DNA of 64,000 bases from Solirubrobacteraceae bacterium (GCA_025934395.1 JAICYC010000006.1:1-64000); one strand, 5' to 3'; numbered from the stretch's first letter, positions 9,695 through 19,352 are shown. Program-made: numbers and translations. Notes: generated by a model from the sequence alone, not told the origin.

Positions 9695-9733
9695 GGAGCC
9701 GGCGCAGCGCGCAGCGACCTCGGCGCAACGACC

Positions 9734-11128
9734 TCAGAGGACGGGTTCGCGGCGCCGCACGCGCTCCGCGTGCTCGCGCTCGGCCTCCTGCTCGGCCTCC
9801 TCGCGGCGCTCCTCGATCCGGTCGGCGTGCTGGAGCTGCAGGCACAGGCGGCGGACGACGAGGAACGCGAGCGCCGGCACCACCCAGATCGCCACGCGGA
9901 ACGCGGTCAGCAGCGTTTCGTAGCTGAGCCCGAACAGGACGTAGACGCGATCGGAGGCGCCGAACACGAACACGAGGAACACCCAGGTGAGGAACGCCAC
10001 GCCGAACGCGGTGCGGTTGGGCGCGTCGCGGGGCCGGTCCAGGAGGTTGTGCGACGAGCGATCGCCGGTGAGCCGCCGTTCGATCCAGGGGAAGGCACCC
10101 AGCACGAACAGGACGAGCAGCGGGAAGGCGACACCTCCCCAGAACGGGTTGGGGATCAGCGTGTAGTGCCCCACGACCACGTCGAAACTCGGCATCAACC
10201 GCAGCGCGCCGATGAGCCACCCGAGGTACCAGTCCGGCTGGGCGCCGTTCGTCGCCAGCCAGGGCTCGAACGGTCCCCACTGCCAGATCGGGTTGATCTG
10301 CACGAGCCCGCCCAACAGGAACAGCACCGCGGCGACGATCAGCAGCAGCGCGAGCGAGCGGGGCGCCTGCCCCGGGAACATCGGCACGCCCACGAGGCGG
10401 CGCTGGGTGTGGCGCCGGTCGCGCCGGAACTGGGTGTGGTGGCGCGCCGCCACGAGCGCCAGGTGCAGTCCGATCAGCGTCGCGAGCAGGGCGGGGATCA
10501 GGAACACGTGGGCGATGTACATGCGCGACTCGAACACGCCCTTGCCGGGGAACGTGGAGCCGAAGATCAGGATGCCCAGGGGGCCCCCCACGAACGGCAG
10601 CGAGAGCAGCACGCCGTAGCCGATCGCGAGCCCGATCCCCGACAGGAGGTCATCGACCAGCGAGTAGCCGAGGTAGCCCTCGAGCAGGGACGTGAACAGC
10701 AGCAGCAGCCCGATCAGGTAGGTGAGCTCGCGCGGCTTGCGAAACGCGCCCGTGAAGAACACCCGCATCAGGTGCAGCACGATCGACGCCATGAACACGT
10801 CCGCGGCCCAGTGGTGGGTCTGGCGGATCAGCAGGCCCGCCTTGTAGGTGAGCGAGATTTCGAGCACCGACTTGTACGCCTCGCTCATCTCGCGGCCGCG
10901 CAGCGGCGCGTAGGAGCCGTGATAGACGGTCTTGGCGACGCTCGGCTCGAAGAACAGGGCGAGGTAGGTGCCCGTCGCGATCAGGACGATGAACGCGTAC
11001 AGCGCGATCTCGCCCAGCAGGAACGACCAGTGGTCGGGGAACAGGTACCGGAGCGCCTTCTTGATCGCCGGCGCGGCGGCCGTGCGTTCGTCGATGAAGC
11101 GGACGGGGTCGGCGATGCGATCGCTCAT
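9734..11128 (-). CDS. Cytochrome bc complex cytochrome b subunit
   Basis: MSDRIADPVRFIDERTAAAPAIKKALRYLFPDHWSFLLGEIALY...RQTHHWAADVFMASIVLHLMRVFFTGAFRKPRE. Confidence 0.92.
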   Translation of the reverse strand: MSDRIADPVRFIDERTAAAPAIKKALRYLFPDHWSFLLGEIALYAFIVLIATGTYLALFFEPSVAKTVYHGSYAPLRGREMSEAYKSVLEISLTYKAGLLIRQTHHWAADVFMASIVLHLMRVFFTGAFRKPRELTYLIGLLLLFTSLLEGYLGYSLVDDLLSGIGLAIGYGVLLSLPFVGGPLGILIFGSTFPGKGVFESRMYIAHVFLIPALLATLIGLHLALVAARHHTQFRRDRRHTQRRLVGVPMFPGQAPRSLALLLIVAAVLFLLGGLVQINPIWQWGPFEPWLATNGAQPDWYLGWLIGALRLMPSFDVVVGHYTLIPNPFWGGVAFPLLVLFVLGAFPWIERRLTGDRSSHNLLDRPRDAPNRTAFGVAFLTWVFLVFVFGASDRVYVLFGLSYETLLTAFRVAIWVVPALAFLVVRRLCLQLQHADRIEERREEAEQEAEREHAERVRRREPVL

Positions 11129-12132
11129 GACGGCTTCGCCCTGACCCCCCACCACGCCGGCCCGACCCGCCCGGAGAAGTCGCCCGCGGCGGCGAGGTGG
11201 CCGTCCGGGTCGATCATCACCGGCAGCTGCGGCAGCGGCCTTCCCGCGGGGCCGTAGACGACCGTCGCGCCCGTCGCGGGATCGAACGTCGAGTAGTGGC
11301 ACGGGCACACGAGCGCCGGTTTCGGCTCGACCGGCTGGAAGCGTGGCTTGCGGTAGAGCTCGATCGCGCAGCCCGCGTGGGTGCAGATCCGCGAGAACGC
11401 GAGGATCCCGTACGGAGCCCACGTCTCCCGCCCGTGCGGGAGCTTCAGCGCGGACGGCGCCAGCCGGATGACTACGAGCGACGACCCGATGTTCTCGGGG
11501 TCGGCGCCCTGCGGGAAGGCCGTGTAGAACGTCTCTTCCTCGATGTCCGAGGCGAGCATCGGATGGCCGCCCGGATCGACCAGGCGCCGCCCGCGATACC
11601 AGGGCGTCGCCTCCAGCGGAACGGTGTCCCACAGCGGGCCGAGCGAGAGGACGGGCGTCAGCCCGGCGAGGCCGAGCGCGCTGCCCGCCGTGGCAGCGGC
11701 CCCGACCAGGAGCTTGCGGCGGGTGAACCTGCTCCCGCTGTCGTGAACGAGCTGGACGATCTCGCGCTGCTCCTCCGGGCTCTCCTCGGGGTACTCCTCC
11801 TCGATCTCCTCGGTGACGATCAGCCGCCGGGCGATCACCGCGAGCGCCGCCGCGATGCACGCGAGCGCACCCGCGATGCACACCCCGAGCAGCGTGTTGA
11901 GCGTCTTCGTCGGGCCCATCTCGCCGTAGACGACGATGAACCCCGCGGCGAACAGCGTCGCAAGCGCCAGCAGCCCGACGACGAGGAGCTCGGCGCCGCG
12001 GTCGGGCTCGCCGGCAGGAACGATCCGGCCCTGCGGAGACTCCTCCTCCCGGGCCTTCTGCTCCGGATCGCGCGAGCGCCTGCGGCCGAACGCGAGCGCC
12101 ATCAGCGTGACCAGGAGCTGCTTGGCCCTCAC
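11125..12132 (-). CDS. Rieske 2Fe-2S subunit of bc complex
   Basis: SRICTHAGCAIELYRKPRFQPVEPKPALVCPCHYSTFDPATGATVVYGPAGRPLPQLP. Confidence 0.92.
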   Translation of the reverse strand: MRAKQLLVTLMALAFGRRRSRDPEQKAREEESPQGRIVPAGEPDRGAELLVVGLLALATLFAAGFIVVYGEMGPTKTLNTLLGVCIAGALACIAAALAVIARRLIVTEEIEEEYPEESPEEQREIVQLVHDSGSRFTRRKLLVGAAATAGSALGLAGLTPVLSLGPLWDTVPLEATPWYRGRRLVDPGGHPMLASDIEEETFYTAFPQGADPENIGSSLVVIRLAPSALKLPHGRETWAPYGILAFSRICTHAGCAIELYRKPRFQPVEPKPALVCPCHYSTFDPATGATVVYGPAGRPLPQLPVMIDPDGHLAAAGDFSGRVGPAWWGVRAKPS

Positions 12133-12959
12133 GCGCTGAACCTCTTCCCGAGCGCGAGGCACAACGCGCCCAGGACGATCGCCGCGAGCCACGCGATCAG
12201 TCCCTCGGGGATCGGCCCGAGGTTGCCGATCGACCAGCCGCCGCGGTTGTCGGGGCGGTTCGTCCACTGGACGTAGCGGATGATCGAGTTCAGCTGCGGG
12301 TCGCTGATCTGGTGCGAGGTGAAGCGCGGCATCAGGTAGGGGCCGATGCGCACCGCCTCGGCGATCTCGGTGGGGCCGAGCTTCTGCAGCGGCGGCACGC
12401 GCGCACCGGTCACGTACCCACCGCGGGCGACGCTCTGGTGACAGCCCGCGCAGTCTTCTGTGAAGGCCTTGAACCCTTCGGAGATGTCGCCGCCGCCCGG
12501 CTGCGGATGCGGCACGCCGGGGCCGTTGCCGAGCGCCGCGACATATGCGGTGAGCGCGGCGATCTCCTTGCGGGTGAACAGCACGCGGCGCCGCCCGGGC
12601 TGGGTGTGGATGTTCTCGAGCGGCATGAACCCGTTGCGCAGGTAGAAGTCGGCGGCCATCGCGCCGACGCCCTTCAGGGAGGGACCGGCCCCGGATATGT
12701 CGCCGGCCGTCGCGCGCGGGTGCTCGATGCCCGTGCCGCCGATCCCGTGGCAGCTCGCGCAGTTGGCGTTGAAGAGCTCTTCACCGAGCGCGACGGTCGG
12801 CTTGGGTGGCTCGTAGGTGGGCCGGACGATGCCGTTCTGGGAGGCCGCCAGCGCGACGCCCGCGCCGACGGGCACCAGCGCGATCGCCATCGCGAGCAGG
12901 CGACCGGCGCCGAGCGGGCGCGCGCGACGGCGGGACGGGCTCTGCGCCGGGCGGCTCAT
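12129..12959 (-). CDS. Diheme cytochrome c subunit of bc complex
   Basis: Two CxxCH motifs (CASCHG, CAGCHQ), N-terminal signal/anchor, C-terminal TM segment. Confidence 0.9.
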   Translation of the reverse strand: MSRPAQSPSRRRARPLGAGRLLAMAIALVPVGAGVALAASQNGIVRPTYEPPKPTVALGEELFNANCASCHGIGGTGIEHPRATAGDISGAGPSLKGVGAMAADFYLRNGFMPLENIHTQPGRRRVLFTRKEIAALTAYVAALGNGPGVPHPQPGGGDISEGFKAFTEDCAGCHQSVARGGYVTGARVPPLQKLGPTEIAEAVRIGPYLMPRFTSHQISDPQLNSIIRYVQWTNRPDNRGGWSIGNLGPIPEGLIAWLAAIVLGALCLALGKRFSA

Positions 12960-13369
12960 GACTGCTGGCACACCTCCAGCAGCGGCACCCCGATCGCGAC
13001 CATCGCGCAGATCGCCGCGGTGAGCGGGTTGACCGTGACCCCCACCGAGGCGAGGAAGTGCAGGCGCCCGTATGTGATGTCGGACGGCTGCTGGGTGTGC
13101 TCGTCCTCGCGCGTCGCGCGCAGCACCGCGATCGAGACGAGCTCGGCGAGCACGCCCACGAGCACCGCGATCGCCCCCAGCGTCCCGGAGATCACGTGCA
13201 CCGAGAACTGGAAGCGCCCGTACGGCGATTCGCAGCGTGCGAGCCCGAACTGCATCGCGAAGAGGAACTGCAGCGCCCATGCGGCCGGTCCGCCGAGCAC
13301 CCCGAACCACACCAGCCTGCTGAGCAGCCTGGGGCTCGCGCCGCTGAGGTCGAGGCGAGCCGGTCTCAC
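12956..13369 (-). CDS. Hypothetical multi-pass membrane protein in cytochrome oxidase/bc operon
   Basis: VRPARLDLSGASPRLLSRLVWFGVLGGPAAWALQFLFAMQFGLARCESPYGRF...; start/stop overlaps with neighbours. Confidence 0.65.
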   Translation of the reverse strand: MRPARLDLSGASPRLLSRLVWFGVLGGPAAWALQFLFAMQFGLARCESPYGRFQFSVHVISGTLGAIAVLVGVLAELVSIAVLRATREDEHTQQPSDITYGRLHFLASVGVTVNPLTAAICAMVAIGVPLLEVCQQS

Positions 13370-15840
13370 AGCGAGGGGTACAGCTCCGTGAGCAGCACGG
13401 CGACGGCGAGCACGTTGACGACGTGCCAGTACAGCGCGAGGGTCCGCACCCCGCTGACCCTGTAGCCGGTCAGCCGCGAGCGCCCGATCCAGAACAGCAT
13501 CCCCAGATCGAGTAGCACGCCGAGCAGCACGTGGGCGTGGTGCGTGGCGAGCAGCGTGATGTAGGACGACGCGTAGGAGCTGCCCTGGGGGTTGACGGTG
13601 TGCAGTTCGTCGAGCAGCTGGTGGAACTGGAAGGCGAAGTAGCCCGCCTGCACGATCGCGGCCAGCGCGAGCAGCGTGGTCGTCCGGCGCAGCGCGCCGC
13701 GTCGGGCATGGCGGGCGGCGAGCGCCATCGGGACGCTGGTCGCGACGAGCACGCCGGTCAGGATCGAGGGATCGAGCGTGGCCGGCAGCGGCAGCCCCGG
13801 CGGGGGCCAATGCGCAGCGCGGAAGTCCAGGTAGAAGTAGGTGGCGATCAGCCCCGCGAACAGCATCACCTCCGAGCACAGGAGCAGCGACATCCCCCAG
13901 ATGCCGCTCGGCAGGTCCCTCGCGGAGGCGGCGGCGGGCCGATGCTCGGGTTCGTAGGCGTGCCATGCGATCAACGTGGCCGCGACCGCGCCGCCGAGCG
14001 CCGCTGCGATCACGAAGTGCGAGAGCAGCAGCATGATGAACCCGGCGAACAGCAGGAGCCCGACGAGCGCGGGCCACATCGAGTGGGGCGGCATCGCCAC
14101 CACCTCCTCCAGGCGGCCGTCCTGGACGCTGCTCACCGGCGTCTCGTGGCCCCGCGCGAGGACTCCCTGGCCCGCCGCCAGCCGCACGGCGTCGCGCTCG
14201 CGGTCGCGCTCGTCCCACATCGGGTACGGGCTCGAGACCGTCGGGACGACGGCGTAGTTGTAGGGCGGCGGCGGCGAGGACGTGGCCCACTCGAGCGTGT
14301 CCCCGCCCCAGGGGTCTCCGCCGACGCGCTCGCCCCTGAAGAGGCTGACGGCGAGGTTGGCGATCACCAGCACCAGGCCGGCCGCGAGCACGTAGGCGCC
14401 GATCGACTCGAGCAGGTTCAACACGGTCCAGCCGGTGCTCGCCGCGTAGGTGTAGACGCGTCGCGGCATGCCGTCGATGCCCACGATGTGCATCGGGAAG
14501 AACGTGACCCACGTCCCGATGAAGCTGAGCCAGAAGCTCAGCTGGCCGATGCGCTCGTGGTACATCCGACCGGTGACCTTCGGGAACCAGTAGTACATCC
14601 CGCCGAGGATCGGGAACACCGCGCCGCCGAAGATCACGAAATGGAAGTGGGCGACGATGTAGTAGCTCGCGTTGACCTGCTGGTCGAAGGGGATCGCCGC
14701 CACCGTGATGCCCGACAGGCCGCCGACGATGAAGAAGACGATGAACCCGACGATCCACAGCAACGGCGTCTTGAAATCCGGGGTGCCGGTGAGGATCGTG
14801 CTGATCCACGCGAAGATCTGGATCGCGCTCGGGATCACGATCACGAGGCTCGCCGCGGCGAAGTAGACCGTCACGAGGGTCGCGAGCCCGACCGCGAACA
14901 TGTGGTGGGCCCACACCCCGAAGCCCAGGAAGGCGACGAGCAGCTCGGCGAGCGCGACGACCGGGAACAGCACCATGCGCCGGTGCACGAACGTCGGGAT
15001 GATCGAGGTGGCGATCCCGAACGCGGGCAGGATGATGATGTACACCTCGGGGTGCCCGAAGATCCAGAACAGGTTCTGCCAGAGCAGCGGGTCGCCGCCG
15101 AACGCGACGTCGTAGAAGTGGAACCCCAGCTGGCGGTCCAGCTCGAGCAGCATGCACGCCAGGGTCAGCGAGGGAAGCGCGAACACGAGCGAGAATGCCG
15201 CCGCCAGGAACGCGAAGCAGAACAGCGGCATCCGCGCCAGCGACATGCCGGGTGCCCGCAGCTTGAAGATCGTGACGATGATGTTGATCGCCGTCGCCGT
15301 GCTGGCGATCCCGTTGAAGATCAGGCCGTACCCGTAGAAGTCGATGTTCAGGCCCGGGCTGAACTGCTTGGAGGCGAGCGGCACGTAGTCGAACCAGCCC
15401 GCGTTCGGCGCCTGGCCGGTGGCGAGCGCGATGTAGAGGAACACGCCGGAGCCGAGGAAGATCCAATAGGACACCGCGTTCATCCGTGGGAACGCCATGT
15501 CGCGGGCGCCGATCATGAGCGGGATCAGGTAGTTCCCGAACGCCCCCGTCGTCATCGGGATCACGACGAGGAAGATCATCGTGATCCCGTGCATCGTGAA
15601 CATCTCGTTGAAGGCCTCCGGCGTGAGCAGCCGGTGTTCGGGCCCGATCAGCTGCGTGCGGATCAGGAGGGCCTCCACGCCGCCCGCGGCGAAGAAGGCG
15701 AGCGAGGTGAAGAAGTACATGAGGCCGATCCGCTTGTGGTCGACCGTGGTGATCCAGCCGAGCAGGCCGCGGCGCTCCTCCCACACCTCCTCGAGCAGCT
15801 CGACGTTCCGCCGGGCGGGCGCTGAGACGGAGGCGCTCAT
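13366..15840 (-). CDS. Cytochrome c oxidase fused subunits I and III
   Basis: N-terminal COX1 (WITTVDHKRIGLMYFFTS...HPEVYIIILPAFGI...AHFHFVIFGGAVFPILGG) and C-terminal COX3-like domain (GIWGMSLLLCSEVMLFAGLIATYFYLDFR...LATHHAHVLLGVLLDLG...YWHVVNVLAVAVLLTELYPSL). Confidence 0.93.
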   Translation of the reverse strand: MSASVSAPARRNVELLEEVWEERRGLLGWITTVDHKRIGLMYFFTSLAFFAAGGVEALLIRTQLIGPEHRLLTPEAFNEMFTMHGITMIFLVVIPMTTGAFGNYLIPLMIGARDMAFPRMNAVSYWIFLGSGVFLYIALATGQAPNAGWFDYVPLASKQFSPGLNIDFYGYGLIFNGIASTATAINIIVTIFKLRAPGMSLARMPLFCFAFLAAAFSLVFALPSLTLACMLLELDRQLGFHFYDVAFGGDPLLWQNLFWIFGHPEVYIIILPAFGIATSIIPTFVHRRMVLFPVVALAELLVAFLGFGVWAHHMFAVGLATLVTVYFAAASLVIVIPSAIQIFAWISTILTGTPDFKTPLLWIVGFIVFFIVGGLSGITVAAIPFDQQVNASYYIVAHFHFVIFGGAVFPILGGMYYWFPKVTGRMYHERIGQLSFWLSFIGTWVTFFPMHIVGIDGMPRRVYTYAASTGWTVLNLLESIGAYVLAAGLVLVIANLAVSLFRGERVGGDPWGGDTLEWATSSPPPPYNYAVVPTVSSPYPMWDERDRERDAVRLAAGQGVLARGHETPVSSVQDGRLEEVVAMPPHSMWPALVGLLLFAGFIMLLLSHFVIAAALGGAVAATLIAWHAYEPEHRPAAASARDLPSGIWGMSLLLCSEVMLFAGLIATYFYLDFRAAHWPPPGLPLPATLDPSILTGVLVATSVPMALAARHARRGALRRTTTLLALAAIVQAGYFAFQFHQLLDELHTVNPQGSSYASSYITLLATHHAHVLLGVLLDLGMLFWIGRSRLTGYRVSGVRTLALYWHVVNVLAVAVLLTELYPSL

Positions 15841-16881
15841 CTACTTCAGCGCCTCCAGGAACGCGGCGACCTTCTGCGATTCGCCGCCGGACAGGCCGAG
15901 GTCGGGCATGTGGTTCCCCGGCTTGATCGCCTGCGGGTCCCTGATCCACGCGGCCAGCTCCGCAGGCGTGTTCGGTATCGAGACGGCGGCGAGCGTCGAG
16001 CGCGAGCCGAGATGGGTGAGGTCGGGCCCGATCGTCCCGCGCGCTTCGGAGCCCCGCAGCTGATGGCACCCGCCGCAGCCGCGCGCCATGAACAGGGCGC
16101 GGCCTTCGCCCGCCGCTGCGCCGCCCGTCGCGGGCGACGGCCTCGTCGCGGCCGCGAGCCACGAGTTGAACGCCCCCGGTGGTTCGGCGATCACCGTGAG
16201 GCGCATGTGCGCGTGCTGGAGGCCGCAGAATTCAGAGCACTGCCCCAGGTAGGTCCCCACGTCCGGGGTTTCGAGCAGGATCCGGTTCTCGCGGCCGGGG
16301 ATCATGTCGATCTTGCGTGCCAGGCGGGGCACCCACAGGCTGTGGATCACATCCGCCGTGGTCGCGACGAGCTGGACCCGCGTGCCCGCGGGGATGTGCA
16401 GTTCGTTGGCGGTGACCGCGCCGGTCGCCGGGTAGCGCACCTCCCACCACCACTGCCTGCCGATCACCTGGACGGTCATGCGCGTCGACCCCGACTTCGG
16501 CGCCGCGCTGAACCGGATCGCGTAGATGTCGCTCGCGCCGAAGAGCGTCACCAGCACGATCAGCGGGATCACGATCCCGAACGCGATCACGATCGCGTTG
16601 ACCACCCCCTCGCGTTCGCCCAGCACCGGCAGCCCGCTCGATCGGCGTCTGAGGTATCCCAGCGCGAGCAGCCCCACCGCCCCGAAGAACACCACGCTCG
16701 CCGCGCCCAGCATCCACCACCACAGGACCGAGATCACGTGCGTCTGCTGGCTGCGCGGCGCGAGGATCGACTGGCGCCCTCCACACCCGCTCAGGCCGGA
16801 CGCGATGGCGAGGAGCCCCGCCGCGCACACGCCCCGGACCAGCAGGCGCCGGCGAGGACCGGGCCTCCCCCCCTCGCTCAT
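15841..16881 (-). CDS. Cytochrome c oxidase subunit II fused to cytochrome c, lipoprotein
   Basis: Lipobox ASGLSGC; COX2 CuA motif GQCSEFCGLQHAHMRLTVIAEP; C-terminal CGGCHQ heme site. Confidence 0.93.
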   Translation of the reverse strand: MSEGGRPGPRRRLLVRGVCAAGLLAIASGLSGCGGRQSILAPRSQQTHVISVLWWWMLGAASVVFFGAVGLLALGYLRRRSSGLPVLGEREGVVNAIVIAFGIVIPLIVLVTLFGASDIYAIRFSAAPKSGSTRMTVQVIGRQWWWEVRYPATGAVTANELHIPAGTRVQLVATTADVIHSLWVPRLARKIDMIPGRENRILLETPDVGTYLGQCSEFCGLQHAHMRLTVIAEPPGAFNSWLAAATRPSPATGGAAAGEGRALFMARGCGGCHQLRGSEARGTIGPDLTHLGSRSTLAAVSIPNTPAELAAWIRDPQAIKPGNHMPDLGLSGGESQKVAAFLEALK

Positions 16882-16987
16882 CGCCCACGCCCGCGCGCGT
16901 GAGGACCCCTCCGAGCCGGGCCCGCGCAGAACGAGAGCCCGGTCGCGCACGGCCGGGCTACTTGCACCGGAGCTCCATGTCAGGCGC

Positions 16988-17013
16988 CTACCCGGATCCT
17001 CCGAGCGAAAAAC
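16988..17013 (-). promoter_or_regulatory. SigB/SigF-like promoter GTTT-N16-GGGTAG upstream of the cytochrome oxidase operon
   Basis: Minus strand GTTT TTCGCTCGGAGGATCC GGGTAG. Confidence 0.5.
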
Positions 17014-17028
17014 GCCGCCGGCGCGCGA

Positions 17029-17838
17029 TCATCCGCCGGCGGAGGAGAGTCCCGCGACCTCGCTGTCGCGCCCGTGGAATCGCGGAACTATCTCGCTCGC
17101 GTAGACCTCGAAGAAGCGCTCGTGGTCGTCGCCGATCTGCTGGACATAGAGCTCGTCGAAGCCGGCCTCCTCGTATGCCCGGATCGCGCTGAGGTGGCGA
17201 TCCAGGTCCGGACCGCACGGCACGGCCTCGGCGACGGCGTCCTCGTCCACGAGCTCGCTCGCCTGTTCGAAGTGGGCGGGCGTCGGAAGGATCTGCGCGA
17301 GCTCCCCCGGCAGCTGCTCGTTCGGCCACAGCCGGTGCGTCCTCGCGCGGGCCTCGGCCTCGTCCTTGCTCCAGCACACCTTCATCCCGCCCGCGACGAT
17401 CCCCGGCCGCGGCGCCGGCGCGCGGTACTGGCCGACGGCCTCCGCATCCGGCTGGACCGTGCAGAACCCGTCTCCGATCCGCCTCCGGCCAGCGGTCTCC
17501 GAGGATGTGCTCGTCAGCGCCTCGCCGCTGCCGAGGCCCAGGGCGAAGCGGCCTTCGAGCAAGATCGAGCAGGTCGCGGCGGCCTGCGCGATGATCGCCG
17601 GGTGGATCCGCATCGTGGGGCACGTCACGGCGGTCGTGACGCGCATGCCCGGGATCTCGCCCGCGAGCGCGCCGATCACAGACCACACGAACGAGCTGTG
17701 GCCCTGCGCGTCGTTCCAAGGATGGAAGTGGTCGGAGATCCAGAGGTCGCGGAAGCCCGCGCGCTGCGCCAGCCGCGCCTGCTCGATGAGTGACCGGGGG
17801 CCGAACTCCTCGCTCGAGAGGAAATAGCCGAGCTTCAT
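17029..17838 (-). CDS. F420-dependent LLM-class oxidoreductase, apparently internally deleted
   Basis: MKLGYFLSSEEFGPRSLIEQARLAQRAGFRDLWISDHFHPWNDAQGHSSFVWSVIGALAGEIPGMRVTTAVTCPTMR...; conserved EHILGDRWP block lies in another frame (see findings). Confidence 0.75.
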   Translation of the reverse strand: MKLGYFLSSEEFGPRSLIEQARLAQRAGFRDLWISDHFHPWNDAQGHSSFVWSVIGALAGEIPGMRVTTAVTCPTMRIHPAIIAQAAATCSILLEGRFALGLGSGEALTSTSSETAGRRRIGDGFCTVQPDAEAVGQYRAPAPRPGIVAGGMKVCWSKDEAEARARTHRLWPNEQLPGELAQILPTPAHFEQASELVDEDAVAEAVPCGPDLDRHLSAIRAYEEAGFDELYVQQIGDDHERFFEVYASEIVPRFHGRDSEVAGLSSAGG

Positions 17839-17871
17839 CGCTGCCTCCTTCGTGGGTTCCAGGAGGGGCGC

Positions 17872-17897
17872 CTACCCGGGGAGCTCGCCGCCGAATC
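17872..17897 (-). promoter_or_regulatory. SigB/SigF-like promoter GATT-N16-GGGTAG upstream of the LLM oxidoreductase
   Basis: Minus strand GATT CGGCGGCGAGCTCCCC GGGTAG. Confidence 0.5.
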
Positions 17898-17996
17898 CCG
17901 GCGCGGAGTTGCTCGCCCGGTCATGCGGTGAGCATCGCTTCGAGCGCACTCCAGGGCCGCTTCGATGGCTGGGGGCGGGGTAGCGGGACGCGCAGG

Positions 17997-18497
17997 GTGC
18001 ACGCACGATCGAACACCCCGGGATGGCGCGTGGGCCTTCTGCTGCTGGCGACCGTGTGGGCGCTGCTGCTCGGCGCCTGGCTGCTGCTGGTCGATACCTC
18101 GTCCGTGGCCGAGTGGGCGTCCGGCGCGGGCGCCGCGCTCGTGGCGACGATCGCGGCGGCTGCGGCCTACACGAGCGGGATCTCGCGGATGCGCCCCAGC
18201 CTCGACCTCGCCCGGGCCCTCGGCAGCCAGCTCGCGCGGGTCCCGCCCGACCTCTGGCTGCTCGCACGGGAGCTGGTGAGGGCGCTCGCCGGCCGTCACC
18301 CGCGCGGACGCTTCCACGAGCTCCGCCTCCCGCTGCCGGTCGACGCGCGCTCGGATGCGAGACGGGCCGCGATCGAGACGTTCGGCTCCCTGGCGCCCAA
18401 CACGATCGTGCTCGGCGTCGACGACGAGGGCGTGATCGTCCATCAGCTCGCTGCCCGCCGAGACGAGCGCGACGGCGTGGAAGGCCTCGGCGCGTGA
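17997..18497 (+). CDS. mnhE: Na+/H+ antiporter subunit E (MnhE/MrpE-like)
   Basis: GTG 17997; WRVGLLLLATVWALLLGAWLLLVDT...FHELRLPLPVDARSDARRAAIETFGSLAPNTIVLGVDDEGVIVHQL. Confidence 0.75.
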   Translation: MHARSNTPGWRVGLLLLATVWALLLGAWLLLVDTSSVAEWASGAGAALVATIAAAAAYTSGISRMRPSLDLARALGSQLARVPPDLWLLARELVRALAGRHPRGRFHELRLPLPVDARSDARRAAIETFGSLAPNTIVLGVDDEGVIVHQLAARRDERDGVEGLGA

Positions 18498-18745
18498 ACG
18501 CGTGGCTGATCGCCGCGCTGGCGCTGCTGCCTGCCCTGCTGGCATGTGGGGTGGTCTGCTTCCGCCGCCCCGCCGCCGACGGGCTGGTGGCGCTCGAGCT
18601 CGCCGGCCCGATCGCGACCGTGGAGCTGATGCTGCTCGCCGAGGGAACGGGCCGCCAGCCGTTCATCGACCTCGCGCTGGTGCTCGCGGTGATGGGCTTC
18701 ATCGGCGCCCTCGCGTTCGCGCGCGTGATGGAGGACGGGTCGTGA
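18494..18745 (+). CDS. mnhF: Monovalent cation/H+ antiporter subunit F
   Basis: 83 aa hydrophobic, MrpF-like; position between E and G. Confidence 0.75.
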   Translation: MNAWLIAALALLPALLACGVVCFRRPAADGLVALELAGPIATVELMLLAEGTGRQPFIDLALVLAVMGFIGALAFARVMEDGS

Positions 18746-19071
18746 GAACGGTGTTCGTCGACATCCTGCTCGTGGCCGGGGTGATCGTGCTGCTGCTCTG
18801 TGCCGCGGGGGTGCTCGTGATGCGCAGCGCCTATGACCGCCTGCACTACGCCTCCGCCGCGGGCTGGGGCGCGGCGCTGATCGCCGCGTCGATCCTCGTG
18901 CACAACTCGCTCTCGCTGATCGCGAACAAGGCGCTCGCGACGGCGTTCGTCCTGCTCGTGTGCGGGCCGGTGCTCGGCCATGTCACGGCGCGGGCACTGC
19001 GCATCCGCGAACGGGGGGCCTGGAACGTGCGTTCCGGAGAGCGGCCCGGCGCGGGGGAGCGCCGCTCGTGA
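18742..19071 (+). CDS. mnhG: Monovalent cation/H+ antiporter subunit G
   Basis: VRTVFVDILLVAGVIVLLLCAAGVLVMRSAYDRLHYASAAGWGAALI... Confidence 0.8.
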   Translation: MRTVFVDILLVAGVIVLLLCAAGVLVMRSAYDRLHYASAAGWGAALIAASILVHNSLSLIANKALATAFVLLVCGPVLGHVTARALRIRERGAWNVRSGERPGAGERRS

Positions 19072-19352
19072 AGGCCATACAGATCGGGTTGTTCGTGCTC
19101 CTCGCGCTCGGCGGTCTCGGCGTCGTGCTCGTACGCGACCCGCTGCGCCAGGCGCTGATGGTGGGCGTCTACGGGCTCCTGCTCGCGCTGCTGTTCTTCG
19201 TGATCGGCGCGCCCGACGTCGCGCTCTCGCAGATCGTCGTCTCGACGGTCGCCGTGCCGGTGATGATCCTCGTGACGCTCGCGAAGGTTCGCTCGCAGGA
19301 GGCGGGCGACCGCGAGGGCGAGGATCCGGGGTCGCGGGGAAGCGGCGGATGA
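19068..19352 (+). CDS. DUF4040/MbhD-like subunit (MrpA C-terminal-like)
   Basis: DPLRQALMVGVYGLLLALLFFVIGAPDVALSQIVVSTVAVPVMILVTL. Confidence 0.75.
   Translation: MKAIQIGLFVLLALGGLGVVLVRDPLRQALMVGVYGLLLALLFFVIGAPDVALSQIVVSTVAVPVMILVTLAKVRSQEAGDREGEDPGSRGSGG

Noticed and set aside
13531-15825. 764-aa plus-strand ORF opposite COX1-COX3
   Set aside because: Asp/Arg/His-rich antisense translation of a conserved gene, no motif
12956-16162. 1068-aa minus ORF spanning cytochrome oxidase genes
   Set aside because: Only the last ~137 residues look like a real protein; the upstream part is the shifted frame of COX1 and COX2
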